DNA from: an uncultured Rhodopila sp.
GTDB taxonomy: Bacteria; Pseudomonadota; Alphaproteobacteria; Acetobacterales; Acetobacteraceae
NCBI RefSeq assembly: GCF_903915725.1
Contig: NZ_CAIWTY010000035.1
Coordinates: 1-64,000 of the forward strand
Length of the DNA: 64,000 nt
Reading direction: 5' to 3'
Within the stretch, counting starts at the first letter, position 1; each line of letters starts with the position of its first letter. Positions 46,807-56,047 of the stretch are shown here, piece after piece. The notes below the pieces were generated by a model. That model searched no databases and was not told where the DNA came from. It saw only the letters and a list, made by a program, of their open reading frames with translations. Position numbers and translations under genes: made by a program.

Positions 46807-47792
46807 CGTGCGAACTCCAACCGAGAGGCAGGCGACGCGCTGTGAAGCCATTGCACCGCTGCGGCGATCATCGCGTCGGGCGGCGTTTGCGGCATCCGCA
46901 GCGCATCGACCGCAGCGGTGCTGTCGATACGGATGTCCTGCGCCCAAAGCGCGGCGAGCGAGGGCGTGATCGCCTCGGTCGCCGAACCGTGCAGCACCTT
47001 GCCGGCGATCTTACGCACTGGCGCCAGGAGTTTTGTTTCCAGCTTCAGCATCCGCGGGGCGATCCGCTTAACCGGGGTGGCGCCCAGTGATTTGGCAAAT
47101 CGGACCAGAAATTCGTTCCAGGTCAGTTCGGCGGAGCTGGAGACGTTGAAAGTTTGGCCCGCCACGCCTCCGGCATCGAGCGCGCTGATGGTCGCCGCCA
47201 CGACATCATCGATGAAGGCCAGGTTGCAGCAGCCGTCACCGGCGGGACCCAGATCGCCGATGCGGCGGGTCTCCAGCAGCCGGGCCAGCCGCGTGGTCCA
47301 CTGCGTGCTGCCTGGACCGAAGACGCATGTCGGCCGCAAAATGACCGCGTTGCCGCCATCACGCATGTATTTGCCGATAATCTGTTCGCAGGCGATCTTA
47401 GCCTGACCATAGCCGCTGACCGGATCCACGGCCGGTTGATCCTCACGGATACGCCCGCTTGCGAAACCATAGACCGCCATGCTGCTGAGGTGCACGATCC
47501 GGCCCGGCGGCTTGCCGCGGGCGGCATCGCACAGCGCCTGCGTGGATCGCACCATCGTCTCATTGCTGCCGGCGATGCAGTTCACCACACGGCTCGCGCC
47601 CCGGATGGCTTCGCGCATCGCGGCGGGATCTGTTGCGTCCAGCACCAGACCGCCCGGTTTTGGTCGGCGGGATGCGGCGATTGGACGGTAAGAAGTACCG
47701 GCGGACAGGGCTTCGACCAGGCGCGCCCCGATGAAGCCTGATGCCCCAAGAACCAGCACCGGCTTCCGCGGAAAGTCTAACGAATCTGGCAT
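46803..47792 (-). CDS. NAD-dependent epimerase/dehydratase
   Basis: A 329-aa extended short-chain dehydrogenase. NAD motif GASGFIGARLVEAL, Ser-containing LSSMAVYG and active-site YGQAKIACEQ (YxxxK). It probably makes or modifies the nucleotide sugar used by the adjacent glycosyltransferases. It begins 3 bp after the acyltransferase stop. Confidence 0.88.
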   Translation of the reverse strand: MPDSLDFPRKPVLVLGASGFIGARLVEALSAGTSYRPIAASRRPKPGGLVLDATDPAAMREAIRGASRVVNCIAGSNETMVRSTQALCDAARGKPPGRIVHLSSMAVYGFASGRIREDQPAVDPVSGYGQAKIACEQIIGKYMRDGGNAVILRPTCVFGPGSTQWTTRLARLLETRRIGDLGPAGDGCCNLAFIDDVVAATISALDAGGVAGQTFNVSSSAELTWNEFLVRFAKSLGATPVKRIAPRMLKLETKLLAPVRKIAGKVLHGSATEAITPSLAALWAQDIRIDSTAAVDALRMPQTPPDAMIAAAVQWLHSASPASRLEFAR

Positions 47793-47795
47793 GGA

Positions 47796-48848
47796 TTATC
47801 CGGGTGCTGGAAGTGTTGAAACAGGCCGCCTGGTGCGCAGGCGGAGCAACAGCGGTTGTTCGACGACGTGATGAGTTATCTGTCCCGCAAAAGCGCTTAC
47901 GAACAAACTGAGTATAATCGTTGCGGCCAGGCCAGCGGGTTCAAAACCGATCGATCGTGCACACAGGATAAAGACGGCCGGAACCACAAAACCATGCGTC
48001 AGATACGTCGCGTAAGACGCGTTCCCGGCCGCCAGCAACCATCGCGGCATCACGTGCCGCAGAGTTATCTCGGCCGAAACGACCGAGCCAACGATGACGG
48101 CGGCCGGAACACCCCAGGCGATTGGCCGCAGAAAATCGTAACCCATGGGAACGGTAACCAGCAGACCAAGCGCGACCGCTCCGGCTGGCAGGCTTACGGC
48201 CGCCGGCAACGATTGCAGGCGCGGAATGGCATGGCCGATGGCGATACCGAACAGGAACTCCAGCACGATGGTGTTGGCGAAGCCGTCCGTTCGGGTGATC
48301 ACGGCGTAGACCGTTACCGCGATGAGCGCGGGCGCGCAGATCCGGCTGAGCGGAACGCGCAGCACCAGGGACAGCGTGACCAGGATGTAGAAGAACATCT
48401 CGTAGGTCAGGGTCCATCCCACCGGCAATACCGGCGGCATCAGCGCAGACCCGTTATAAAGCGGCAGCAGCGCATAGGACCCGGCGACATAGAGCGGATC
48501 AAGGCTGGTGCGCGACACCAGCGAGGGAACCGCCGCCACCGCCGCGATCTTCAAGGTCGTGACGATCCAGTAAAGCGGCACGATGCGGATGATCCGGTCC
48601 TTGGCGAAAGTCCAGGCGGGATTGGACCGCCCGACATTCCGTTGCACCGAGATCGTCATCACCAGACCGCTGATGACGAAGAAGATGTCCACCCCGGCCG
48701 AACCGTTCGGCCAATACTGGCCGGGGCCGTAGCCCGGCATGTGGTTCGTCCATTGCTCCACCGCGTGGTAGGCGACCACAAGAAGGGCCGCTACCGCACG
48801 CAGGGCCTGGACGCCCAGCAAGTCGCTACGCCGGGGCTGGACCATCAT
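47796..48848 (-). CDS. Acyltransferase 3 family membrane protein
   Basis: A 350-aa integral membrane protein with about ten hydrophobic helices. The early motif LRAVAALLVVAYHAVEQW holds the conserved His, and SAGVDIFFVISGLVM follows, both typical of acyltransferase-3 proteins that O-acylate surface sugars (like GumF/G, OafA). The likely role is acetylation of the exopolysaccharide. Confidence 0.9.
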   Translation of the reverse strand: MMVQPRRSDLLGVQALRAVAALLVVAYHAVEQWTNHMPGYGPGQYWPNGSAGVDIFFVISGLVMTISVQRNVGRSNPAWTFAKDRIIRIVPLYWIVTTLKIAAVAAVPSLVSRTSLDPLYVAGSYALLPLYNGSALMPPVLPVGWTLTYEMFFYILVTLSLVLRVPLSRICAPALIAVTVYAVITRTDGFANTIVLEFLFGIAIGHAIPRLQSLPAAVSLPAGAVALGLLVTVPMGYDFLRPIAWGVPAAVIVGSVVSAEITLRHVMPRWLLAAGNASYATYLTHGFVVPAVFILCARSIGFEPAGLAATIILSLFVSAFAGQITHHVVEQPLLLRLRTRRPVSTLPAPG

Positions 48849-48855
48849 TCAGCAC

Positions 48856-50382
48856 TCAGGCCGGAACAACCAGCACCGAGCCGGACGATCCGCCGATCGC
48901 CCGCATCTCCGGCACCGATGCCAGAACGGTCAGGCCGGTATCCATCTCCAGCGCCTCCGGCCGCAGGTAGATGGCGCGGAAGAAGTGGGACATCAGGATC
49001 GAGGCGATCGACAGCAGAAAGCTGACCACGATCCCCGCGGTCAGGATCAGGCGGCGCGTCGGCTGCGGCAGGTCCGGAATACGCGGCGGCTGAATCACGC
49101 GCACCGAGGATTCGCGGTTGGCTTCGACGGTTTCCAGCACCTGGCGCTCATCCAGGATCTTCGAGACGGCCTTGAAGTTGTCCTCAAGGATCGCGCGGTT
49201 GCGCTCAAGCTGATGCAGTTGCAGCTCTTCCGCATCGAGATCGGAAACCTGCTTATTGAGCCCCACCAATTGCGCCGAGATCGCGTCATGACCGGCCAGG
49301 CTGGCCCGCAGATCAGCTTCGGTCTTATTGCGATCGGTTTGCACGCCGTAGGCCTGCGTTGCCTGCATCCGGGCGATATCAGTCTCACGCTCCAGCATCT
49401 GCCGGCGGGCTTCATCCACGGCCGGCGAGCCGCGATATTGCGTGGCCGCATCCTCCTGCCGCTTCTGGTAGGCCGAAACCATGCCCTGAAGAGCCGCCGC
49501 CGCGTTCGGGGCACCCTTCTTGCTGCCGGCAACCGAGGCAAGCTGCGCGGTCAGTTGCGTCAGCCGCGCCGTCTGCTCGGCGATCGTGGCTTCTGACTTC
49601 GTCAGCGCCGTTTCGAGCTCGCCCTGCTGCTTCAGCAGGATCGCCCGCCGCTCACTGAAGTTGCTGATGTCGTGTTGCTGCTTAAACGTCTGCAACGCGG
49701 CATCCGCCCCCGCAAGCTGCTTGCCGACAGCATCCTGCTGCACCTGAACGATCGGCGCCTGCACGTCGCCATACAGCTTGGCCCGCAGGTCGAGATACTG
49801 CGCCTCAAGGACGCGCAAGGCCTCGGCCGACAGAGTCTTGTTGGGATTGGTATAATCCAGGCCGATGACGCTGGATTTCTTGTCCACGGTGACCGTGAGA
49901 TTGCGCGCGAAGATCTCGATCGCCCGTGACATCGGATCGGACGCACCCGTGTCGGTGCTCTTTTCGGTCAAACCCAGGCTGTCGGTGACGAACGTCTTAA
50001 CGTTCATCTGCCATTGCTCGAAGGCGCTTGGCTTCTGCATCAGCTTCGGAAAGAGATTGCCAATCCCGATCTCACGAATGACCGTGCGATGCAGATCGTC
50101 GCTGCCGATGATGCTGGCTTCCGTGCGCAACACCTGCTCCGGGTCGATGCCTCCCGTGTTCAGCGACTGCTGACCGGCGGTGGGACGCAACGAATGCTCG
50201 GTGCCCATCAGCACGAGCAGGCTGGATTTCGCCTTATAGTCGGGCTTGGTCATCACCGCGATGGCGACACTGAGCGCCATCACGCAGAAGCAGATCAGGA
50301 ACACCCGGCCTTTTTGGGTGAACGCGGTCAGCATCAGGTCGCGCATGACCAGACGGGGCGGCAAGGCGAGAGCTTCGTTCAT
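48856..50382 (-). CDS. GumC/Wzc-type chain-length determinant without kinase domain
   Basis: A 508-aa co-polymerase. One transmembrane helix near residues 27-45 (VFLICFCVMALSVAIAVM), a long periplasmic coiled-coil region, and a second helix near the C-terminus preceded by a Pro-rich RIPDLPQPTRR motif. There is no P-loop domain at the C-terminus. The separate P-loop protein at 55201-55932 would be its cytoplasmic partner. Overlaps the polymerase gene by ATGA. Confidence 0.87.
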   Translation of the reverse strand: MNEALALPPRLVMRDLMLTAFTQKGRVFLICFCVMALSVAIAVMTKPDYKAKSSLLVLMGTEHSLRPTAGQQSLNTGGIDPEQVLRTEASIIGSDDLHRTVIREIGIGNLFPKLMQKPSAFEQWQMNVKTFVTDSLGLTEKSTDTGASDPMSRAIEIFARNLTVTVDKKSSVIGLDYTNPNKTLSAEALRVLEAQYLDLRAKLYGDVQAPIVQVQQDAVGKQLAGADAALQTFKQQHDISNFSERRAILLKQQGELETALTKSEATIAEQTARLTQLTAQLASVAGSKKGAPNAAAALQGMVSAYQKRQEDAATQYRGSPAVDEARRQMLERETDIARMQATQAYGVQTDRNKTEADLRASLAGHDAISAQLVGLNKQVSDLDAEELQLHQLERNRAILEDNFKAVSKILDERQVLETVEANRESSVRVIQPPRIPDLPQPTRRLILTAGIVVSFLLSIASILMSHFFRAIYLRPEALEMDTGLTVLASVPEMRAIGGSSGSVLVVPA

Positions 50383-51803
50383 GTTTTGCTTCCAAGCAGT
50401 TTCACGGGAGTCGGTCGCAGGCCCAGGCGTTCAATCGTCCCCGCGCCGATCCGCCGCTGATGGCTGATAGTCCGGGCGCGTGCCGAAACGGTACTCATGT
50501 AGCCGGTCATGGCAACGATGCAGGCGGTCGCAAAGAACAGATCGGTACTTTTCCGGCCGAGCGAATTGCTGGTCGAAGCTATGACGATCGTCGCGAGCAG
50601 CAGCATCCAGCCGAGCGGGTGTTTGGCTGTCCGCCCCAGATGCAGGATCAAAAGCCCCAGCGCTACGACATAGACGGCGAAGCCGATGGCGCCGAGGTTA
50701 AGGAACATCAGCAACCAGAAATTCTCGATGTCGGTCGTTGCGCCACCGAGGCCGATCTGATACTTCATCATTTCGAGACGATCCGGCGCCACGCCAAACA
50801 TAACATCTTTAAGATTGAGATGGTTCAGCACCAGCCACTGTACGTTGCGGACCTTGGCACTGTCATCGATATACATATGGGTAATGATTCGTTCGCCGAT
50901 GTCGGTGCTGGTCACCAGGACGATCATCAGGGGCGGCAAGATTATCAGCGCCGCCGCTATGGCTCCGACAAATCCAATGCTCAGGTCGCGACGGACAATG
51001 CCGCTCAGAAGTTTATATCCGGCGGCAACGACCACGATGATGATCGTCGTCAGCAACGCCGCCCGGCCGCCAAAGCTCAGCAGGCCAACCAGGAACGTGG
51101 TGAACAAAGCGGCTTTCAGCAGGCCGTTGATCCGCATGCGTAACAGCATGAACGTGGCCATTGCGGTGGTTCCCGCCGCGGTCAGCGGATGCGCGAACAG
51201 GCCATCGCCGCGAAAATCCTCGAGCTCGTCCGCAAACTCCTTGTCCACCACGTTATCAAGGTGAAGCGGAATCAGGTGCGTCTGCGTCGCGCCCTCGCCG
51301 ATGGAGATGATGATGCTGACAACGCAAAAGCCGACGATCCACCAGGCCAGCGATCGTTTCTGCCGATCCGTTCCGGCATCGAGAGCGACCCACAGCATTG
51401 CCGGCGCCAGGTAGCTTTCGACATAGACCGCCGCTCCGCTGAACCCGACATTGACGATCGAGTAGACCGCACAGAACAGTATCATTATAATATAGGTGGA
51501 CAGGGCCGGGGTCGCGCGGAAGAATCTGACAACACCGGAGCCGGACGGCTTGGTCAGAAACAGCACCATGCAAAAGCCGATCGCCGCCAGATAGGTGGCG
51601 GGATGCAGCTTGATGATCGGATTGCCGCCGGGGCTGGCGTAGTCGATGCCAAGGTTCTCCAGCGTATTTCCGGACAGGGCGAATTGCAAAATCACCCCTA
51701 ACAACGCGAGCGAGAAAGCCGCCTTGCGAAGCCTGACGTTGCCGGAAGCCGAGCGGATATCCGTCAACCGTGCCGGCGGCGAAATGCGTAGTGCGCGGAT
51801 CAT
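50379..51803 (-). CDS. Wzy/VpsF-like polysaccharide polymerase
   Basis: A 474-aa membrane protein with about 12 hydrophobic segments and a long periplasmic loop before the last ones (DSAKVRNVQWLVLNHL... MKYQIGLGGATTDIENFW). This is the layout of O-antigen polymerase/ligase proteins. Placed next to gumC-like and wecG-like genes it is the best candidate for joining repeat units. It overlaps the neighbouring genes on both sides by four bases. Confidence 0.8.
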   Translation of the reverse strand: MIRALRISPPARLTDIRSASGNVRLRKAAFSLALLGVILQFALSGNTLENLGIDYASPGGNPIIKLHPATYLAAIGFCMVLFLTKPSGSGVVRFFRATPALSTYIIMILFCAVYSIVNVGFSGAAVYVESYLAPAMLWVALDAGTDRQKRSLAWWIVGFCVVSIIISIGEGATQTHLIPLHLDNVVDKEFADELEDFRGDGLFAHPLTAAGTTAMATFMLLRMRINGLLKAALFTTFLVGLLSFGGRAALLTTIIIVVVAAGYKLLSGIVRRDLSIGFVGAIAAALIILPPLMIVLVTSTDIGERIITHMYIDDSAKVRNVQWLVLNHLNLKDVMFGVAPDRLEMMKYQIGLGGATTDIENFWLLMFLNLGAIGFAVYVVALGLLILHLGRTAKHPLGWMLLLATIVIASTSNSLGRKSTDLFFATACIVAMTGYMSTVSARARTISHQRRIGAGTIERLGLRPTPVKLLGSKT

Positions 51804-52579
51804 TGACCGGTTCCAGTCGTGCGCAACCCGCCGCGCAACTGATCCTCAATGACGGCTGCCGAAAACCCAATCGTTGCTGTCGCGTATCGCCCGGCCAGGC
51901 GCGACGGCTCCTGGATCAGGCGCCACAGCCATTCCAGGCCAACCGATTGCCAACCGGGCGAAGCGCGCTTGACAAGACCCAACTCGATTTTGACCGCCTG
52001 GCCGACACAGAAAGCCCAGCAGGGCGGCAACAGGGTACGGTGCGTATCAACGAAGATTTCGCTGCGCGGCGCGCCGACGGCCATAATCAGAACCGTTGTG
52101 CCGTGCGCCGCGATCGTTTGCGCCATGGTGGCGCAGAATGCGGCATCCTTCTCGAACCCGAACGCCGGAATCAGCGTCGCACAAACGCCCGTGAGGTTGT
52201 TGCGCAAGGCCCAATCACGCACGGCCTGCGCGGTCGTTTCCGTATCGACAACAAAAAAGAACCTGTTCCATGCCGCGTAGGGGGTCATACGCATCAGTTC
52301 GGAGGTGATCTCGCATCCCGTCACGCGTGCCAAACGAGCCCCGCACAGTCGCGCATACAGTTGCACCGGCCAGCCGTCGCAGACGATACGTGCCGCATTC
52401 CTGTAAGCCTGCGCCATTTCAGCCGATCGGCGGATGATGGCGATATGGTCGATGTTCGGCGTGACGACGAGACCGACGCCGTCCTCGGGCCGCCGCCGAT
52501 GCCGGGTCGCCGTCCGGGCGATGTCGCGGGCGGAATCCTTGCTGAGGTTGAGCCCGAAAGGGCGCCCGGGAGTCCGCAT
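51800..52579 (-). CDS. WecG/TagA/GumM-type glycosyltransferase
   Basis: A 259-aa family-26 glycosyltransferase. VVTPNIDHI has the conserved Asn and catalytic Asp, CDGWPV replaces the usual DGxGV, and GAPRSE replaces the usual GxPKQE while keeping the Glu. Members transfer ManNAc(A), glucose or glucuronate late in assembly of a lipid-linked unit. ATG 52579, 3 nt after the upstream stop, is taken as start although the frame stays open further upstream. Confidence 0.85.
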   Translation of the reverse strand: MRTPGRPFGLNLSKDSARDIARTATRHRRRPEDGVGLVVTPNIDHIAIIRRSAEMAQAYRNAARIVCDGWPVQLYARLCGARLARVTGCEITSELMRMTPYAAWNRFFFVVDTETTAQAVRDWALRNNLTGVCATLIPAFGFEKDAAFCATMAQTIAAHGTTVLIMAVGAPRSEIFVDTHRTLLPPCWAFCVGQAVKIELGLVKRASPGWQSVGLEWLWRLIQEPSRLAGRYATATIGFSAAVIEDQLRGGLRTTGTGQ

Positions 52580-52581
52580 GG

Positions 52582-53793
52582 TCACGCCACCCGGGCGCGG
52601 TTGGGCGCCAAAGCGGAGAACAGGGCCATGTAACGGGATGCGCATGCGGCATAGCTGAATTGGTTTGCACGCTGCCGGAGCACGTCGGTGGGAAACCGCT
52701 CCCGCAATGTCGTCACCCCGTTCATGGCGGTGGCCAGGGCTTCCGCGTCGTCTGGTTCGACCAGCACGCCGAATCGCCCGTGCTCGAGAATTTCTTTCGG
52801 GCCGTGCTCGCAGCGAGTCGAGATGACGGGAGTACCGCACGCCATGGCCTCGACCAGGACATTGCCGAACCCTTCGGCGCGCGAACTCAGCAGGAAGGCA
52901 TCGGCCTGGCGGAAAAACGGCAGAGCGTTGGCGTGAAAACCCGCAAAGTCGACCGCATCGGTCAGGCCCAGTTGCGCCGCAACTGACTTGAGATGGTCCT
53001 GCAACGGCCCGGTGCCGAGCAAAATCAGGCGGCTGTCGATCGTCCGGCGATGGATCGCCAGGGCGCGCAGCATGCTTTCGTGATCCTTTTGCGCGACAAG
53101 CCGTCCCGCCGTGACGAATACCGGCCGGCCCGGCTGGTTGAACCAGGGATGTTCGATGACCTCGTCGCAACGATCCTGGAAATCGGGGCCGACAACCGGG
53201 TTATTGATGGTCGTAATGCGGTCCCTCGGCACGGATGCCAGGGTGACGAGCTCTTCGGCGACGCCGCAGGATACCGCCACGGCGCGATCGATCAGCGGGC
53301 CGAGCGCCTTATAGGATCTGCCGACATAGCGGTACAGCCAGTTCTCGGACCTCAGGTAACCGGCGGAGATCGGGTTGTGCTGGCAGATCACGACCTTCGT
53401 GCGAGAGAAGGCAAGAGCCTTGGCCAGCAGCGCGGCGACGTTGTTCAGGTCGACGTTGGCAACCAGGATGTCGGGTTGCTCCCGCCGCAGGAAACGCGCC
53501 AGCCGGGGCACATCCTGCAATGTCCGTGAGCTGGCGAGGTCGATCACCCGCAGTCCGGCCGGCACCTGATCAAGCAACGGTCCGCGCAGCCGGTGAACCA
53601 CCAGGGTCACGTCGACACCGTGCCGGCGAAACTCCTCGGCGATGATCAGGCTTTGCCGCTCGGCCCCGCCGCCGGACAGGTCGTGCAAATAGATCGCCAC
53701 AGACATGGCACGGCTTGCGCCGCTGGTCGTGCGGCCAGACATGCCAACCCCGGGGAGGGCTTTGGCGTCTGATATGGCAACCATTCCGGACAT
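52582..53793 (-). CDS. Glycosyltransferase family 4
   Basis: A 403-aa GT-B enzyme with IYLHDLSGGGAERQSLIIAEEF, VTAGRLVAQKDHESMLRAL and EX7E in EGFGNVLVEAMACG. It resembles amylovoran/colanic acid-type transferases. The start at 53793 lies 3 nt from the preceding stop. A Met at 53706 (MSVAIYLHDL), right at the start of homology, is a good alternative. Confidence 0.9.
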   Translation of the reverse strand: MSGMVAISDAKALPGVGMSGRTTSGASRAMSVAIYLHDLSGGGAERQSLIIAEEFRRHGVDVTLVVHRLRGPLLDQVPAGLRVIDLASSRTLQDVPRLARFLRREQPDILVANVDLNNVAALLAKALAFSRTKVVICQHNPISAGYLRSENWLYRYVGRSYKALGPLIDRAVAVSCGVAEELVTLASVPRDRITTINNPVVGPDFQDRCDEVIEHPWFNQPGRPVFVTAGRLVAQKDHESMLRALAIHRRTIDSRLILLGTGPLQDHLKSVAAQLGLTDAVDFAGFHANALPFFRQADAFLLSSRAEGFGNVLVEAMACGTPVISTRCEHGPKEILEHGRFGVLVEPDDAEALATAMNGVTTLRERFPTDVLRQRANQFSYAACASRYMALFSALAPNRARVA

Positions 53794-53795
53794 GT

Positions 53796-55199
53796 TCAGC
53801 CCACCCCTGTTCTCGAAACCATGCGGGACGCGCGGCCTGCCAGCTTGTGCCAAAGCCGGCCGGGGTCCAGGACAAAGCGTTTTCCATCCACCCAGAAACG
53901 GTCGCCGTCATGAACCAGCGTGTGCAGGCCATGCGGGAAAGGGCCGTTTCGGTCCGGCCGTAACACGGTGATCAGCGACTCACGAAATTCCGTTGCAGTG
54001 AGTGCGGTAACTTCATGGAGTGCGACCGCGGCACCATAGGTGGCCGCACAATCCTGGCCCGGGCGATACAACCGCCCACCGGTGCTGAACAGCATTCCGG
54101 CCGAGCGGGCGCCACGCACGTCAACCTTCACCGGCCAGCACGCATGCGGCTCCCACGGACCCGTCGGCGCCGGGGCATGCAGCAGGCACAGATTGTCGTG
54201 GTTGCCCAGGTCAAGGTCGGTGCAGCCGAGCCAATATCGTCCGTTCCAGCGGAATAAAGTGGGATCGGCCAGGCGGGCATGGGGTGCCACGTCGCAGACC
54301 CGGATCAATGTTCCGTCGCCGCAAAGCCGATGGATGCGCGTCGCGCCCCGCTGCGTCGTTTCCGGCACGCAATACACCGTGTCGCCGTCCTGCAACGTGC
54401 AGGGATAGGAGTGGTGAAATCCATCCTCGAGGATGGCGGCCGGTTCGGACAATGTGCCGCCGGCCTCGGAAACCGCGACGATCCGGCCGACACCGTCGGT
54501 CATCGGCATGTCTTCGCACAGGATGCGGCCGGTGCCGGGCCAGGGGAACGGATCAGCCAGGTAGCTGCGGCCAACCGCGGGCGAATACCACTTGATCTCG
54601 TCGAGGCCACCGCCGGCAACCAGTTGCGGCAGAGATACGGTTGTGGTCCCGAGGCTCCACCACTCCGTCATCACCCTATCGTGCCAGGCGGCACGGACAT
54701 GGTTCAGCCAGCCCGGCAGGCCACGGGCGCGGGCGGCAGGTTGTGCGGCGGATGGCCCGCGCGCGCGTCCCAGCGCCGCGTCCCGGACAAACCGCATCGC
54801 CAGCCGATCGACGGCAGAGAGGAATGTGGTACGAGGTCCGCGAGTGCCGATGGTGCCTTCATCGAGGATGTCGGGGTTGCTGCTGCCGGGGAGGTATTGC
54901 ACCAGCCGCACGGTCATGGCGTATGGCCGCCGGTGCCAATGCCGTTTCAGCAGGCCGGGTTTGTTGAGGCTGTGACCCGAAGCGGTCTCAAGGCGCCAGA
55001 GCACGGCGTCGCACGGCGCCGAGCAACCCGGTTCGAACCGCAGGACGACGGCCTCGGCCAAGGTGGTGTCGGTCAGTGCCGCCTCGACAATCATCGATGG
55101 ATCAATGCCGGCCAGCACGACGACCACCGGCGACCTGCGCGTTTGAAGCAAGAGGTTCTCCTGCATCCACCTGGCCGATATCTCCGAAGCGGATTTCAT
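53796..55199 (-). CDS. Beta-propeller protein related to GINT1 N-terminal domain
   Basis: A 467-aa protein. The N-terminal third is poorly conserved. The rest looks like a five-bladed beta-propeller (YLADPFPWPGTGRILCED, HHSYPCTLQDGDTVYCVPE, ADPTLFRWNGRYWLGCTD, RSAGMLFSTGGRLYRPGQD) of the type placed beside the plant glucosamine inositolphosphorylceramide transferase. The repeated DP-[ST]-L-F and RPGQD-like motifs also recall GH43/GH32 folds. It may bind or transfer a sugar on a lipid-linked intermediate. The exact reaction is unknown. One base separates it from the upstream gene. Confidence 0.65.
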   Translation of the reverse strand: MKSASEISARWMQENLLLQTRRSPVVVVLAGIDPSMIVEAALTDTTLAEAVVLRFEPGCSAPCDAVLWRLETASGHSLNKPGLLKRHWHRRPYAMTVRLVQYLPGSSNPDILDEGTIGTRGPRTTFLSAVDRLAMRFVRDAALGRARGPSAAQPAARARGLPGWLNHVRAAWHDRVMTEWWSLGTTTVSLPQLVAGGGLDEIKWYSPAVGRSYLADPFPWPGTGRILCEDMPMTDGVGRIVAVSEAGGTLSEPAAILEDGFHHSYPCTLQDGDTVYCVPETTQRGATRIHRLCGDGTLIRVCDVAPHARLADPTLFRWNGRYWLGCTDLDLGNHDNLCLLHAPAPTGPWEPHACWPVKVDVRGARSAGMLFSTGGRLYRPGQDCAATYGAAVALHEVTALTATEFRESLITVLRPDRNGPFPHGLHTLVHDGDRFWVDGKRFVLDPGRLWHKLAGRASRMVSRTGVG

Positions 55200-55200
55200 T

Positions 55201-55932
55201 TCAGCGCCGGCCTATCCAGCGCGGCAGGACGCTCCGTTCCCGGTTGAGCACAACGCCCACCGTCTGGCCGCCCAGACGCTCCAGCAGCGCCTTCGCGCTT
55301 TCGATTTCCCACTGTTTGGTGCGCCCGGCGGCGACCACCAGAACGGAGCCGTCGCAATAGCGCGAGACCGCCGCGGACTCGGGCGCTTCCGTCGCGGGGG
55401 TGTCGAGGACGATCACCGGATGGTTGGCGCGCAGCATGTCCAGCATGGACTGCAGGCGATCACCGCCCAGCGCCAGCAGCGGACGCTCCCCGGGGCCAAG
55501 CCGAGCCCAAAGCAGGTTCTTGGCGTCCCGCGCCGGGGTCAGGGCGTCGGACAGCGGCAGCCCGCGGCGCATGGCGTCGAACAGCGTCGGTATCGGCGAC
55601 TCCGATTTGTGCCCGGGGGCCTTCGGCCGCGAGCCGTTGCAGTCGATATACAGCACGGGTTGGGCGCAATCATCGGCGGCGACCCGGGCATAGCCGGACG
55701 CGATCGTGCTCGCGCCGGTTGCCGGCGTCGGCGAGGTGAATTGCACGACCAGCGGCATGGCGCTTGTCCGCCGCGCCTCGATCGCATAGTAAAGTTGCAC
55801 GAACGAAGGATGATGCCGCGATATCGCGCCGATGCCGATACGGACCGGGGCGACGGCATGGTCTTCGCCCGAGCCAGCGACCGGCGCGGTTTTGCGAAGG
55901 ATGGTCAGTTCGGGGGTCGATAGCCTGTTCAC
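55201..55932 (-). CDS. BY-kinase-like P-loop protein lacking the Walker A lysine
   Basis: A 243-aa protein with the CpsD/CapB/Wzc-C fold order. The Walker A region reads SPTPATGASTIAS, so the invariant Lys of GxGK(S/T) is Ala74. Walker A' is LYIDCNGSRP (Asp97) and Walker B VIVLDTPA (Asp177). There is no Tyr-rich C-terminal tail. It is likely a pseudokinase or nucleotide sensor paired with the GumC-like protein. Start is GTG 55932 with GGAG at 9-nt spacing. Confidence 0.8.
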   Translation of the reverse strand: MNRLSTPELTILRKTAPVAGSGEDHAVAPVRIGIGAISRHHPSFVQLYYAIEARRTSAMPLVVQFTSPTPATGASTIASGYARVAADDCAQPVLYIDCNGSRPKAPGHKSESPIPTLFDAMRRGLPLSDALTPARDAKNLLWARLGPGERPLLALGGDRLQSMLDMLRANHPVIVLDTPATEAPESAAVSRYCDGSVLVVAAGRTKQWEIESAKALLERLGGQTVGVVLNRERSVLPRWIGRR

Positions 55933-56047
55933 GAGGGCATCTCCAAAATCCGGATCCCGGCCTCAATCGAAATGACCGCGCCAGTTATCACGCTGCAAGC
56001 CGAAAGTTCAGGCCGCTTAATTACGGCAGTCCGCAAAGTCCGCGAAA

